From: Dermanyssus gallinae
Lineage: Eukaryota; Arthropoda; Arachnida; Mesostigmata; Dermanyssidae
Length of the DNA stretch: 64,000 bases
Direction of reading: 5' to 3'
Assembly: GCA_003439945.1 (NCBI GenBank)
Contig: QVRM01005925.1
Coordinates: forward strand, 1 to 64,000
Under the pieces are notes generated by a model. That model was not told where the DNA came from and did no database searches. It saw only the letters and a program-made list of their open reading frames with translations. Shown here in pieces: positions 12,331 through 23,427 of the stretch (its first letter is position 1; each line of letters opens with the position of its first letter). A program made the translations under genes and the position numbers.

Positions 12331-12640
12331 GGCGGTGTGGTCTAGGGTAGGGCTAGCGCGGTAGTCGTGAATGTCATCTACCGGGGTGTCGCCTGTTCGA
12401 TTCCCGTTGTTAGTTATCGAGCCCGAGGACCTGAGGAGACACATAGATGTACGGGTTCAAGCCCCACCGTGGCACGTTTGTATTGATGGGGTCCGTCTTA
12501 CGAAGCAATGCGGAAGCAGTCCCGTCGACATTAACTGTTGACTGAACGTCAGCCCCAAAAAGTTTTGTTGATCGAATTTTCTTTAAGCGATGCTCGCTGA
12601 GGATAGATCATACTAATACCATGCCGCTGAGAGTCATATC
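12331..12640 (+). mobile_element. tRNA-derived SINE, family B, interrupted copy
   Basis: The head at 12331-12411 has an A-box-like GGTAGGGCTAGCGC and a B-box TGTTCGATTCC near 12394. The sequence resumes after an insertion at 12565 with TTGATCGAATTTTCT and the block GCGATGCTCGCTGAGGATAG, both shared with the copy at 43618. The downstream part decays gradually. The insertion that splits it is a family A SINE flanked by TTGTT on both sides. Confidence 0.75.
12412..12564 (+). mobile_element. SINE family A, copy 2, nested inside a family B SINE
   Basis: This 5'-truncated copy starts inside the tRNA-related head but keeps the B-box (GGTTCAAGCCC), the GCAGTCCCGT block and the GTCAGCCCCAAAAAG tail. 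TTGTT occurs at 12407-12411 and again at 12565-12569, consistent with a 5-bp or slightly longer target duplication in the host SINE. Family A was therefore mobile after this family B copy inserted. Confidence 0.8.
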
Positions 12641-13214
12641 AAATATACGCTTCATTGCGATTCCAATCTCGTAAGGAAACAACTTCCCTAAAAATGTTTT
12701 TTAATTCTAGCATGTAAAAACTCGCTCCGACGGTCATCGTGGTTCGCGCTGCTTTTGGTCTGTCGATTTTGTCGATTGCACAGCACCCCTTTCCCCCTCC
12801 TTAATCGAAAGAAATCGTTAAGTGTAGTATCTTCTCGCAAACCCTTGAAGCTATGTCCTGAACACTAATGGATGAGCGCCGGCATAGATATTTGTTTTCA
12901 CACATCTGATTTCGAATGATTTCGATGATTATACCTTATTACGTCTACGACGTATTATCATTATTCTGAGTCTGAGTACTATATTTGCCGTTATGAATAT
13001 GCTGTATCTATATGTTCTGCTCGTTGAGTGTCGTATCGAGCCACAGGTCATGATAGCACCTAAGCTAGTCGGTAGCAACCAGAATCCGCCTTATTACCTC
13101 ACTTGTGGACGGAACAGATTGAATAAAAAGAGTTGTATACCTCTGTTTACGTCTACTATTAAACGAATCGTGAAATATTTTACTAAATAGTCCACATGAG
13201 AAGTAGCATTCAGC
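12641..13214. other. no supported feature
   Basis: Contains an open stretch at 12993-13190 without recognisable similarity. Confidence 0.35.
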
Positions 13215-13256
<42 letters not shown>

Positions 13257-13280
13257 CGAGAGAGAGAGAGAGAAAGCGAG
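13215..13280. repeat. compound (TA)n(GA)n microsatellite
   Basis: A TA tract to 13252 passes directly into a GA tract with one GC interruption. The junction TATAGAGCGAGAGAGA is identical to one at about 35892. Confidence 0.95.
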
Positions 13281-14817
13281 GTAGACAGAAAACATGTTAA
13301 GCTTATGACCAGTCCTATTAAATGGCGTACTTGTCCGGAAGGCTTCCAAGTTAAAATACTCCTAAATTGGCTTGTCTTGCAGGCGTTCAGCACAGCACAA
13401 AGCATTACTAGTCGAGCTGACCTCTTGAAATAATGTCTGCAGTTAAAACTATCACCTAAGCCCTAGCAGAGTAGTAATTAAAAGCTCCAGTATACACGAC
13501 GCTTACGCAGGAAACTGCACAGATAAAACGAATGCCACGGAGGCTATCTTTTAGGCTAGCGGTGGCTTCGCGGGGCTGTGGCTCGTATAGAAGTTCTCCT
13601 CCTCTGCCTCCTCTAAACAATTGTAATGCACTAAAACGTCTTGGCCTAGGAGTAAATATCTATGTTTAATTAAAAAAATGACGACAACACAAATAATAGT
13701 CATCACCATAATGATGATGATTATTTTAGTTCAATTTATAAATATATTTTATATATATATTTATTATACTGAGGGGGCTTAAAATATTATAAGATACTTT
13801 CATATCGGTGTATATAAACCTGAAGTTTGGCTGTCTGAAGGTCGCCGCTTAATCGCAGCCAGAAATGCCTCCATCTAAAAAGGTCAAATGTCATTATTCC
13901 CTTTTCAGACGCATCTCGTAACTCCACCATCCATTCCGCCGACTACTGTGCCGTAACTTCACAAGTATAGGCGCTCACAGTTCACTGTCGACCTCGCTGC
14001 CATACCTGGCAGTTTCGCTGGAGTTGTGAAGTCTCTTAACAGCGGTGACGGCTTCGGCAGGGAAGGAAGCAACCTTGTCAGGTGGGTATTTGCTGCTGCT
14101 GTTTCGGCAATTTGTCAGAAAACGTATGGTTTGGACCACCCGACATGGCGCGTCACACACTGCAGCTTCAACTTAACGCCAGATCTTATCTGTATCGAGT
14201 TCCAAATATGGGTATGTGTGCGCGTATCTGAGATGGACAACGAGAGACAGGGAACCACGTTGGCATCGAGCGTCGTTCTCCGTGCTTGAGTTGTCTTCAC
14301 TACCCCAGGCCCGTGCGCAACAACTTCAAAAATAAACTTCAGACTGTTTTCACTCATTTCTTCTTCTTTCTTTTCCATATGCGCACTCCCTTTCTCTGTT
14401 TCCGTTTCATATGACAAATATGCGCACGCAAACTCTCTTGTCCTCTACTCGGCTGTGTCTACAAACGTTGACATGCAAACTAAAACTACTTCGAGAGTTC
14501 GAGATTTAACCACAAGGAAATGCATTTTGACTTTATGACAAATTTCAATGTCGGTGCTCGATTAAGAAGCAAAACGTCCTACCAGGGTCTATAGACAGAG
14601 CTGTTTGTCAAATAACATGGCATGTGTGTGGTATTTGTTTCTCACCTCGTCGTCTATGCAAAGACGACTGTAGCAAATATTCGTTGTTTTAATGTGCCTA
14701 AACACTCGTCACGCTCATACTACGGCACAAGCCCCGGTGGTGCCGAGGGAATTATTCACACGTAAAATTTACATGTCCGGCCATACGGGTCACGATACGA
14801 GTCAATGGTCGCTATGC
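13281..14817. other. unassigned stretch
   Basis: An interrupted AT/TA run lies at 13738-13768. No coding similarity is seen. The GC-balanced part at 13860-14300 has overlapping ORFs on both strands but no motif. Confidence 0.35.
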
Positions 14818-15139
14818 ATATAGCATTGACAAAAGATGTGTACACACATGCAATTTGGATCAAAGACAGGTTAAAATAAAAACGGATACCGGCCCGTTAT
14901 ATATATAAAAAAATCGAGGTAATGCCAAAGCAATGGGGTCGAGCTCTGGGGGGGTAAGAAGGAACACTGTTTTAGTGGATGTGAATCCTACACTAGTCAC
15001 GCTAGCTGCTCTTGACGCATGTGCATTAGCATTTCCAAACCCCCCCCCAAAAAAAAATATATATATATATATTTGTTTTTTTTTAACCTGCCTTTGATCG
15101 AAATTGCATGTGGGTACACATCTTTTGTCATTGCTATAT
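14818..15139. mobile_element. small foldback element or MITE
   Basis: A 66-bp arm at 14818-14883 is repeated in inverse orientation at 15075-15139 with about four mismatches and a small indel. The spacer of about 190 bp includes a G-run (14947-14953), a C-run with A-run (15041-15057) and a short (TA)n (15058-15072). No ORF of its own. It does not resemble the CAGGG family. It could be a non-autonomous DNA transposon or an inverted duplication. Confidence 0.7.
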
Positions 15140-16100
15140 TTATAAGACACGATCCTTCAGATGCACGAACGTAAAGCAAATACGAACAAAAATCTCCCTT
15201 TATCTTTTCAAGTAGATACGCTTTCTGAAGTGTGATTCGCCTATTACCGAATGATTTGGACGTGTATGTATGGATTTAAATAGCTCAATGGTGTACATAA
15301 ACTATGGCTTTGTTATCCTTAAGGAGAAATGCCAACCAAAACCTTGCAATAGCCAGTATGATACAGCAGACTATCACTGGACAAATCGTCCATTTTCTCA
15401 ATACGTTGCGTTTATAGTGTTACAGCTTTGAGACAGCATTCCATACCGTATGCGTCCCGGTAATTCTAAGCATGCTTAACAAGCATATCTGTATTCACAA
15501 CCAAGATTGACCGCTACGGCCACACTGTTGTTCGCGTAGAGGCTGAAGACGTGCGTTTCATCCTTGCTAGAGGCGAGTTTGCAATGTCATGGATACATTT
15601 CAGGTATATGCAGTTGTTCGGATCGTTTCGCAGTCGCTAAGTTTAATTTAGTATATAGCCGCAAACCGTTCGATGAGATACACAGACCGTGCTTCGACAA
15701 TGCGCGCAACTGTGAGCATTGTCATGGCAAGAAACGTGGTATGAAAACGTTTCAGGGCTATCGGTCGTTAGAAAGCGGTCGGTCTCTATTGTCCCTGCTG
15801 CTGCTGCTGCTGCGTGTTCTCGAGTTTTGCCCAAGTTCGTTTCCTATTGCAGCGGAGGCCTCTGAAAGCATCACCATCTCACAGCATTCATAACGAACTC
15901 GTTTTTGCAGTCGTTTTCGTTGTTATTTTAGTTGTTACGCTTAGTCTTGCTATTATTGATGTTGCCCCTGATACCGCCATTGAGAGAATCGATTTCGTTG
16001 CTATCGCATCGAATGCTGCTATCGCTTCTCTTATCATCGTTAGTTGTCGTATTTCTGCTGTAATTTTCCGTAAGAGTAGTAGCTAGTAATGATACTAATA
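15140..16100. other. no supported feature
   Basis: Open frames at 15564-16086 contain CTG and GTT trinucleotide runs, and no domain was recognised. Confidence 0.35.
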
Positions 16101-17392
16101 TACAGGTAGTTCAACAAGTTCTTAAAATGAGCTTTTCAGAATTCGAATTTTGGCGCGCTTTCACCGCTATTGGAAACGGCAACTTTTCGAATGCTAGCAG
16201 TCAAAATATTATGGTGAATTGGCCGTTGCGATTTCGTCTGATCGCTTTTCCCGTGCAACGTATCGGCGTGATTTTGAAAAATGGAGAAAAAATAGTTTCG
16301 AGTGGTTATCAAGCATTTTTATTTCAAAGGTTGGAATACGACCCAAGTGAAAACTGAGTTAGACGAGGTGTACGATGACTCTGCGCCATGTTTTGCCACT
16401 GTTTCCAACTGGATTAATGAGTTAATAAGAAGTCGCAGGAGCACCGAGGATGAACTACGTTCAGGACGCCCAAAAACCGGCAACTGATGAGGAAAACGTG
16501 GAAAAAGTGCGGAAAATCGTTGCCGCAGATAAGCGAGTGAACATTAGGGAGATAGCGGAGGCCTTGGGGATCAGTTTGGGTAGAGTGCATTTCATCCTGC
16601 ACGAAAACTTGAAGATGAAAAAGCTCAGAGCAAAATGGGTGCCGCATTTGCTCAACCAAGGCCAAAAAGACGCGCGTGTTTCCGCTTCACAGCGAAATTT
16701 GGCCAAGATGTCGAAAAATCCGTCGGATTTTTGGCACAGATTCGTGACCGTCGATGAAAGCTGGGTCCATCACTACACTCCCGAGACCCAAGAAGCATCT
16801 CGTCAATGGTGTGCACCTGGTGAAGGACCTCCGAAGAGGGTGCGGACAACGGCATCGGCCGGAAAGATGATGGCTACGGTTTTTTGGGACCAACGTGGAA
16901 TAATTCTGGTCGACTACCTTGAGAGCGGTAAAACGATCACGGGAGAATATTATGCAAGACTGTTGGACTGCCTGAAGCAAGAACTCATCGTGAAACGGCC
17001 CGCTTTGCAGAAGAAGGTTGTCCTGTTTCACCAGGACAATGCTCCCGCACACAAGTCGCGGCAAGCAACGGCAAAACTGGCCCTAACTGAGGTTCGAACT
17101 TATTGAACAACCTTCCTATTCTCCAGACCTGGCCCCCTCTGATTATTTCCTCTTCGGACATTTGAAGAATAGTCTCGGTGGAAAGCGTTTTTCCAGCAAT
17201 GAAGAGGTTAAGGCTGCTGTCAATGCCTATTTTCAGTCTAAAGACGCGGAATTCTACTCAAGAGGTATAAATGCTCTGAAATCTCGGTGGGAAAAGTGTA
17301 TTGAGCTTCTCGGGGAGTATATCGAATAAGAAAAAATTAAAAACAAGATTTGGAAAATTCTTGATTTTCATTCTAAGAACTTGTTGAACTAC

Positions 17393-17397
<5 letters not shown>
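16101..17397 (+). mobile_element. mariner transposon with near-perfect TIRs
   Basis: The element is about 1.3 kb, the usual mariner length. The left end, TACAGGTAGTTCAACAAGTT and onward (16101-16130), is repeated inverted at 17368-17397 with 29 of 30 positions equal; the outer 24 bp are perfect. TA is present at both ends, matching the mariner target duplication. The right end runs straight into a (TA)n tract. The matching ends suggest that mobilisation in trans remained possible after the gene died, or that the insertion is young. Confidence 0.93.
16281..17329 (+). pseudogene. mariner DD34D transposase, inactivated
   Basis: The start is set at ATG 16281 because the frame then reads MEKK, a typical mariner N-terminus. 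Three lesions are visible: an in-frame TAG at 16293-16295 where the family has a glutamate, a +1 frameshift near 16478-16482, and a second frameshift near 17090. Between the lesions the protein is well kept. There is a helix-turn-helix region (16500-16600), a WVPHLL motif near 16637, catalytic Asp at 16753 (VTVDESW) and 17035 (HQDNAPAH), the YSPDLAP motif, and a third Asp at 17141. The frame ends at TAA 17327-17329. The spacing of the last two Asp residues fits DD34D. It resembles the irritans type of mariners by motif memory. The protein cannot be made as read. Confidence 0.9.

Positions 17398-17423
<26 letters not shown>
17398..17423. repeat. (TA)n between mariner and LINE
   Basis: A TA tract linking the mariner right end to the 5' edge of a truncated LINE; it may be the original target of both. 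Confidence 0.9.
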
Positions 17424-17426
<3 letters not shown>

Positions 17427-18212
17427 TATATATTTGGGACTGCTTCTAACGCCAAACGGCAGCTGTTTCCTGCAACATATCAAGGAAAGATGCAGAAAAG
17501 CGCTGGTCGCGATGACCACAATTAGAAAGCCGCACCTGTTGTTCATTCCAACGGCATTAAGGCTATTCGATTTAAAGATTGCTCTAATGGCCGCTTACGG
17601 CATCGAAATTATCTGGAATGATCTCACTCAAGCTTGCCTCGAGCACCTAAATAACCTGAAGGCAGCTTACCTCAAGCGAGTCCTTGGCCTCCATCGCTCA
17701 GCACGCAACAGACTTGTATATCTCCTCACCGACACCCCTTTATTCGTCGAGGAGCTAAGGCGACGCTTTGACCTGCCGGCATCCCCCAATTACGTCAATG
17801 TCCTTAAAATGTGGGAGTGCAAGTTTGCCGAAATCGATGTCCACTTCCTCAGCACCGGAGCAATGCAAAACCAGGCATGGAAAGGGCCGAGTCGGTCTAA
17901 CCGCCATGTGGTGACTAGGTTCGCCGTGCACGGTTTTCACCATATGCTGTGCGCGACCCCCGGGTTCCATGATCCCGCCGACTCATGCGTGTGCCTTCGT
18001 TGCAAACTACCATGCGGTAGATACCATGCTACCTCCTGTAGCTTAGTCCCCTCGCTAGCCAGTCTAGAGAACCAGGCCCACGTCATAACTTCATAGTTTT
18101 ACATATCTATTTGTTTATATGACTAAATGTGTGTATGTAAACATACGCACATATTTTAACTGTACTATTTCTACACAACACGTGTGATAATAAACAAATT
18201 GTTTTAATTGTA
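17427..18212 (+). pseudogene. 5'-truncated non-LTR retrotransposon, 3' part of the RT ORF
   Basis: An open frame (to the stop at 18094-18096) encodes about 220 residues that correspond to the region C-terminal to the RT palm of a LINE. It starts inside an LGxxLTPxGSF-like motif, follows with the thumb and connection region (ALRLFDLKIALMAAYGIEII), and ends with a cysteine/histidine motif (CVCLRCKLPCGRYHATSC). No endonuclease follows this motif, so an APE-type LINE is more likely than an RLE type. About 115 bp of 3' UTR lead to a (TA)n tract. Both ends of the fragment touch (TA)n. The RT palm is absent, so it is not functional. A second relic of this family is at 26657-26830 on the minus strand. 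Confidence 0.75.
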
Positions 18213-18236
18213 AATATATATATATATATATATATA
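18213..18236. repeat. (TA)n at LINE 3' end
   Basis: A perfect TA tract after the LINE 3' UTR. Confidence 0.9.
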
Positions 18237-18519
18237 AGTAATTGCTCTTATTATGAATGTTACTGCTAATGTTATTACTGAGTTTAATCTAGCACTAACC
18301 ACCGACCGTTTTGTCACCGTTATTGCTCATATCCGATACTGTTGTTGCTGTTATTGCTATTAGCTATTCCATTCGTATTATTATTATTATTATTATTTGT
18401 ATTATGGTGGCTGGCTGTTTGCTTCTACGCTATCTTCGTGCTCCAAGACTTGGAACGCTTCGAAGTGCATTCTAGTGCTGTAGGCAGGCACTCGTTTCAG
18501 TTCGACACGGTGAAGACAC

Positions 18520-18915
18520 CCCCTGTACCCCCCCCCCCAAACGGCCGAAGAGAAGCAAACGTGATGTTGGCAAGCGAATCGTTTTCCGAGGAGTCCGCCA
18601 GTCACTGGAGAGCGCCAACTGTAACTCTCGTCGCCGTCAATATATACGCGCGTGGCACCGCCGGCTGGCTGGCCGAGCGAGCGAGTGAATGAGGGAGTTC
18701 GCTTGAGGGAAACCGGCCGGACCTCCGAGAGCCCGGGGCCCGAGGACATAGGGGGCCTTGGCCCGGCGATCGGTCGGTCGGTCGGTTCACTAGCAGCCGG
18801 CATCGGCGTCGTCGTCGTCGTCGTCGTTGTCGACGAAGACTCATGCGCACAAACGATTCGATGCCCTTCGGCTATCATGGTACACAAAAGTCAAGTCAGA
18901 GACGGCGGCCGCGAT
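18520..18915. other. GC- and CpG-rich block, possible promoter
   Basis: CpG-dense sequence with GGTC repeats (18772-18787) and a GTC/CGT run (18806-18834), standing out from AT-rich surroundings. A TATATA motif lies at about 18640. It could be a promoter or untranslated first exon of a host gene, but no transcript evidence exists in the sequence. The ORFs here are open on both strands and are not called. Confidence 0.3.
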
Positions 18916-19258
18916 AACATCAACAACAACAACATCAACGACAACGATAGCAGCAGCAACAACAACGACAATAACAACAACAGCAACAACAACAACAACA
19001 ACAGCGGCAACAACAACAACAACAGCGACAACAACAACAAAACAACAACAACACAGCAGCAGCAGCAGCAACAACGACGATTGCAAACTACTCCTTCAGT
19101 ATATACCCCCGTGCCCTGTTGGCATCCCCCGTCCCCCGGAATTACGACTTCGACAGACAACGGACGCATCGGAAACAAGCGTGTCTTATTGCTTCTGTAG
19201 GGGATAAACGACACAGTGATGAGGGAGACAACAACAATAACAACAACAACGATAACGG
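18916..19258. repeat. imperfect (AAC)n trinucleotide domain
   Basis: AAC-dominated array with CAG, GAC and AAT variants, densest at 18916-19078, with a smaller block at 19219-19257. All three frames stay open (poly-Asn, poly-Thr, poly-Gln) and the other strand gives poly-Val/Leu, so open frames here carry no coding evidence. Confidence 0.9.
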
Positions 19259-19310
19259 TTTGCGGGGCGTGCAATCATTTTACTATTGTTTTATCAACAT
19301 GGAGATGATT

Positions 19311-19312
<2 letters not shown>

Positions 19313-19371
<59 letters not shown>
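19313..19371. repeat. (TA)n microsatellite, 59 bp
   Basis: A long perfect TA tract between AAC-rich and GTT-rich domains. Confidence 0.95.
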
Positions 19372-19372
<1 letters not shown>

Positions 19373-19555
19373 TGCGTAGAAGAAGATAGTAAAGTAATTT
19401 CTTTTATGAGACGAGGAAAGGCGGGAACACTCTAATATTCGCGTAAACGCAATCTACTCTCTGATCGTTTCGTGTGGTGGAGCATTTGGATTGCCTATGT
19501 ATGTCACACAGATTTGCTAACGCCGCGAGTTTATAGACTAGATGTTATGGCGAAG

Positions 19556-19661
19556 CAGCTGCTGCTGTTGTTGTTGTTGTCGTCATCGTGGTCGAGTTAC
19601 TGTCGTTGTTGTTGTTGCAATTCGTGTCTCTGTTTTCATAGTAATGATAGTGGCTATTGTT

Positions 19662-19694
<33 letters not shown>

Positions 19695-19712
19695 ATTGTT
19701 GTTGTTGTCGCC
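19556..19712. repeat. (GTT)n trinucleotide domain
   Basis: GTT/GCT array in two blocks, the reverse-complement type of the AAC array at 18.9-19.1 kb, so the two domains could pair as a large hairpin. Confidence 0.85.
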
Positions 19713-20451
19713 GTTATCCGTGCATCATTAGCGATAACGTTGAATAGCTGAGTCTTCGACGTAGCGGTTTGTTCTGCTCGAGCCTGCTCAAGATTGCTGT
19801 GACCGGCAGACCCTCGTTCGAACGCGACGCAAACACTTGCGCTTGAGATAACAACAGAACGACCCGGCACTGAACCGAACATTCGCCGGCTAGGGGGGGG
19901 GGGGGACCGACCATCGAGGTCGAGTGGGGTATTTTTATTTGATTTTGTATGTATCTCAGTTTTCGTGCCCGGCCGTATTTGCGTATGGCTTCCGATCCAC
20001 ATTTAGTATCAGCAGCAGTAGCAGCAGAAGTAGCAACTGGACATCTACCTGCACGCGCAGGCACCTGCCGTCATCGGTGAGGTCCTTCTTCGCTTTATGT
20101 CGCTGTTGAAAGGTTGCTTGACTGAGCCACTTTCGCTACTGCTGTGGCTGCTACTGCTGCTGCTGCTGTTGTGAGGATTGGCTGAGTGAATAGCAGCTAG
20201 CTTGACATTTAGAAACGGAACAGCCGCCACTTGCAAACGCCCAACGGAGAGACCTGGCAGAGAGGCCTAACATTCATTCGGCGGCGGCTAGGGAAGGGGT
20301 GGAGGATAGGGTAATTTGTACATTAACGTACGCGCAGAGACGTGTATATACATGCACGTGCATATGGAGCATATGGAGACGTGCATACGAACATTTACAA
20401 ATGCAGCTCACGCTATTCATCATGTATTTATTGCACGATATGTATGGTACG
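19713..20451. other. unassigned, with short CAG/CTG runs
   Basis: Contains a G-run at about 19893-19904, AGC repeats at 20011-20036 and CTG repeats at 20140-20172 that are complementary to each other. No gene supported. Confidence 0.4.

Positions 20452-20478
<27 letters not shown>
20452..20478. repeat. (TA)n microsatellite
   Basis: A perfect TA tract. Confidence 0.95.
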
Positions 20479-20483
<5 letters not shown>

Positions 20484-20983
20484 GTATGCAGCTAACACTT
20501 TTATAAGATATATAAATGTTATAACACTTGTATATCTTACCAAAAATTATACAAGTTTGTGCACTATGGAATTATAACAAAACAATTCAAATGCGGACCA
20601 AACGAAAAAAAAAACGAAAGACAAATGCTTAAACATAATTGGCAAATAATTCGAACGCTAAAACGCCTACAGACATCTTGCAAAACCATGTTTCATGCAA
20701 ATAAAGGCAGTTAGTGAGTATGTATCGGTATGGCGAATTTTGCCAGACTCTCGCTGAATAATCCCCCCCCCCCCACACACACACATAGTAATCCGGAGGA
20801 TTTTAATCAAGACTGCCTAGGCAGCCACGAATGCTTATCCCAAAATATACGCATATGCTCCACCGGTTACATTCTACTTGAAACAGGTCCCCATTGGGTT
20901 GGACACCGTACATGGCGCATGCACGTCTATCGAATACGTTTAGGCATCCTGCCAAACTTTGATCCGAATAAGCCGTCCCAACG
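20479..20983. other. no supported feature
   Basis: Includes a C-run followed by CA repeats at about 20763-20785. Confidence 0.4.
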
Positions 20984-21009
20984 TATATATATATATATAT
21001 ATATATATA
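20984..21009. repeat. (TA)n microsatellite
   Basis: A TA tract ending 26 bp upstream of a family A SINE. Confidence 0.95.
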
Positions 21010-21035
21010 ATGACGGCAGATACCTCCCGACCATT

Positions 21036-21214
21036 GAGTCTGGTGGCGTAGGTGCCTTCGCCTGCGTCTCGCGACCAGAGGAGACACATCAGAGGTGCGC
21101 GGGTTCGAGCCCCACCGTTGAACATTTGTACTTATGAGGATCTGTTTATGAAGCAATGCGAAAAGCAGTCCCGTGGCCGTTAAATCTTGGCTGAGGGTCA
21201 GGCCAAAAAGTTAG
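21036..21214 (+). mobile_element. tRNA-derived SINE, family A, copy 3
   Basis: The best-kept head of the family: TGGTGGCGTAGGTGC as A-box region, B-box GGTTCGAGCCC at 21102-21112, then the central block with GAAGCAATGCGAAAAGCAGT and the tail GGCTGAGGGTCAGGCC with AAAAAG. The length of about 180 bp is normal for a tRNA-type SINE. Confidence 0.85.
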
Positions 21215-21332
21215 ATACCTTCCGACCGTAAATAGTTCGCTGCATGCCATTGCTGGGCTAGGAGCACTAAGTACCGCCGCAGTGCAGACATTCAGGCATA
21301 GCGGTAGACTAAGTTATTGATGTGCTGTCGTC

Positions 21333-21359
<27 letters not shown>
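21333..21359. repeat. (TA)n microsatellite
   Basis: A perfect TA tract followed by TTTATATATA. Confidence 0.95.
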
Positions 21360-21367
<8 letters not shown>

Positions 21368-21368
<1 letters not shown>

Positions 21369-21897
21369 CTTCCTCCCTGCTAATTTCGCGCACGCAGATA
21401 CTTGAATGAAAATAAAGCTCGTAAGATACGACTCAATCGACTGCTTAATTGCAGATATGCTGTCCCAGTAGAAGATCGAAGCATATATGGCATAAACTAT
21501 AGATTTGTGTTTAGTTTGACGCCCGGTTCAATAATTATGCCTGTTTCACTAGGTGGGCATACGAGAAGAATGGCGGGGACAAAGACAGCATGACGTTATA
21601 GCGTGGTGTCCGGGCTCTTTTTGCAGGCATAGTCAGAATGCTGGAGATCACATTCGCCTTGCTTCTGATTTTCCTCGGTGTTTATGCGCGATCGAGAGAG
21701 CTGATTGTCTGCCGCTCGAAAAGTAAAACCATTTGAGTAAGTTTACTATAAACCCTAAGTTAGGTAAGTTCGACTTTCGGAATGCCCGAAAGGGCAGTGC
21801 CACGCAATATTTTGACACCAAATGTCGCTCCCTTTAAAACATATAATTTGTCTATTGACAACCGATTATACGGAATAAGTAAATTACTTTAAGAGTG

Positions 21898-21899
<2 letters not shown>
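21368..21899. other. no supported feature
   Basis: A 63-codon ORF (21402-21593) without recognisable similarity. Confidence 0.35.

Positions 21900-21931
<32 letters not shown>
21900..21931. repeat. (TA)n microsatellite
   Basis: A 32-bp TA tract. Confidence 0.95.
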
Positions 21932-21934
<3 letters not shown>

Positions 21935-23349
21935 CATTCTTCGTGTGCTCACCAATATTACATACATTGTGTATGTTGCATCGAATTGCTCAAAGCCACA
22001 CTCATCGAACAAGTAGGTTGTGTCTATCTGAACTATCGACCTCATTAACCTTTACGCTATGTAGTAATCTGAAGGTAGTTAGTCACCTGACAACGGCCCT
22101 CGATTGGGCATTGTCCCGGTCTATATCGATCCGTACGCTTTCAGAGTACCGAATATTGATTCGAAGCGTCCGCGTAGCGCAATCAGACGCCGATAGCAAT
22201 CAATGACGCAGGCAACGCATGCATTATTTGGGGCAGAGGCGCAAGCCGCACAAGTTCGAGGAGGCGTTGATGAGAAGGAATTGGGTTTCCGATTCTCGAG
22301 ATATGGCACACGCTCTCCGGCAGCCTTTACGCGCTGACTGACATTGTAGCCACACAAAGTGATGGCAGTGCTGATAATAAGATTCATTATGATTATGATT
22401 ATTACCAGTATATATATATATACATATACAGAAAATATGACGTGCATAGGATAGGGAGAAGAAGGAGTGAAAAAGCTGATCAGGCGGCTGTCCTGGTTGG
22501 GGTATGCCGCCACCAACTTATCGAGAGCCACGTCTACCTGACGCCTATCAGCTGCCAACCACCGCTGTTAGTCGCGTCTCGCGGTACGGTATCTCCTATC
22601 ACCACTTTTGGCCACTTTCTTGGCGTTGGCCTTCCGGAAATAGAGAACGCGAGGCGTGGCCCGCCCGAGAAGAAGGATTCTTTTGTAGGCAGAGGCGATG
22701 CCGGCTGTGAGTGCCGACAGCGTTCAGCGGCAGACATGTTCGTGTCATGTCCGCAGGACGGTCAGAACATGACCCCGGTCCCAGTCTTGATGGGCAGACT
22801 GGGTTCTTGATGGTCCACAGACCGTGTGACGTCGATCTCTCCTATATCTCCCCCTCTCTCTTCTCTTCTCTCGCTCTCCCAACCACACAGAACAGCTCCT
22901 CTCTTGCCTCTCCTGTGTCACGATGTGTAGACGTAGAATAATACTATGTAGCATGGTACAGTATGGTGTGTCTTGTCTGTTGACGTTCTTATGTATGTGT
23001 GAATGATGCACGCTGAATGTATATGAATGTCTGCCCACAATGTAGAAGGTATGTATGTGTGAGGGGTGATATGTATTTGTATGTCTGTGTATTTAGACGG
23101 GTGGCTGGGTCGCTGTATCTGCGTGTGGGTTATCTGGAAGTGTGGCAACGTACGTATGGAAAAGGCGTGCAAGAAGCCTGGAGATGACACTTCAGCCGGC
23201 GTTTTCCGCGGCGACCTAAGGTGCTGAACGATGTTATCATCGTTCAGCAGGAGATGGTGTCGGCCCTGGTCCCGGTCTTGTCCCAAGCAATTGTGGGTGA
23301 CGCGGTCACCGATCTCTTTGCTTATGTGTCTATGCACCTTTCACCCCCT
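21932..23349. other. unassigned stretch
   Basis: Overlapping ORFs on both strands (22121-22810) without a nameable domain. Both 22750-22900 and 23255-23400 contain a GACC/GGTC-rich block followed by a pyrimidine tract, which could be an old duplication but is too diverged to assert. Confidence 0.35.
23223..23248. other. perfect 11-bp hairpin
   Basis: GCTGAACGATG at 23223-23233, a TTAT loop, then its exact complement at 23238-23248. Function unknown. Confidence 0.7.
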
Positions 23350-23374
23350 TTCTCTCTCTCTCTCGCTCTCTCTT

Positions 23375-23425
<51 letters not shown>
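23350..23425. repeat. compound (CT)n(TA)n microsatellite
   Basis: A CT tract of about 44 bp with small interruptions runs directly into (TA)n from 23394. Confidence 0.95.

Positions 23426-23427
<2 letters not shown>

Noticed and set aside
16127..16357. ORF starting at 16127 as the mariner start
   Set aside because: Its frame differs from the transposase; family similarity begins at ATG 16281 in another frame, interrupted by TAG 16293.
18652..19274. Long ORFs with poly-Asn, poly-Gln, poly-Val and poly-Leu
   Set aside because: AAC/GTT arrays keep all frames of both strands open; no non-repetitive domain is attached. The same reasoning applies at 25606-25876, 30288-31318 and 53026-53526.
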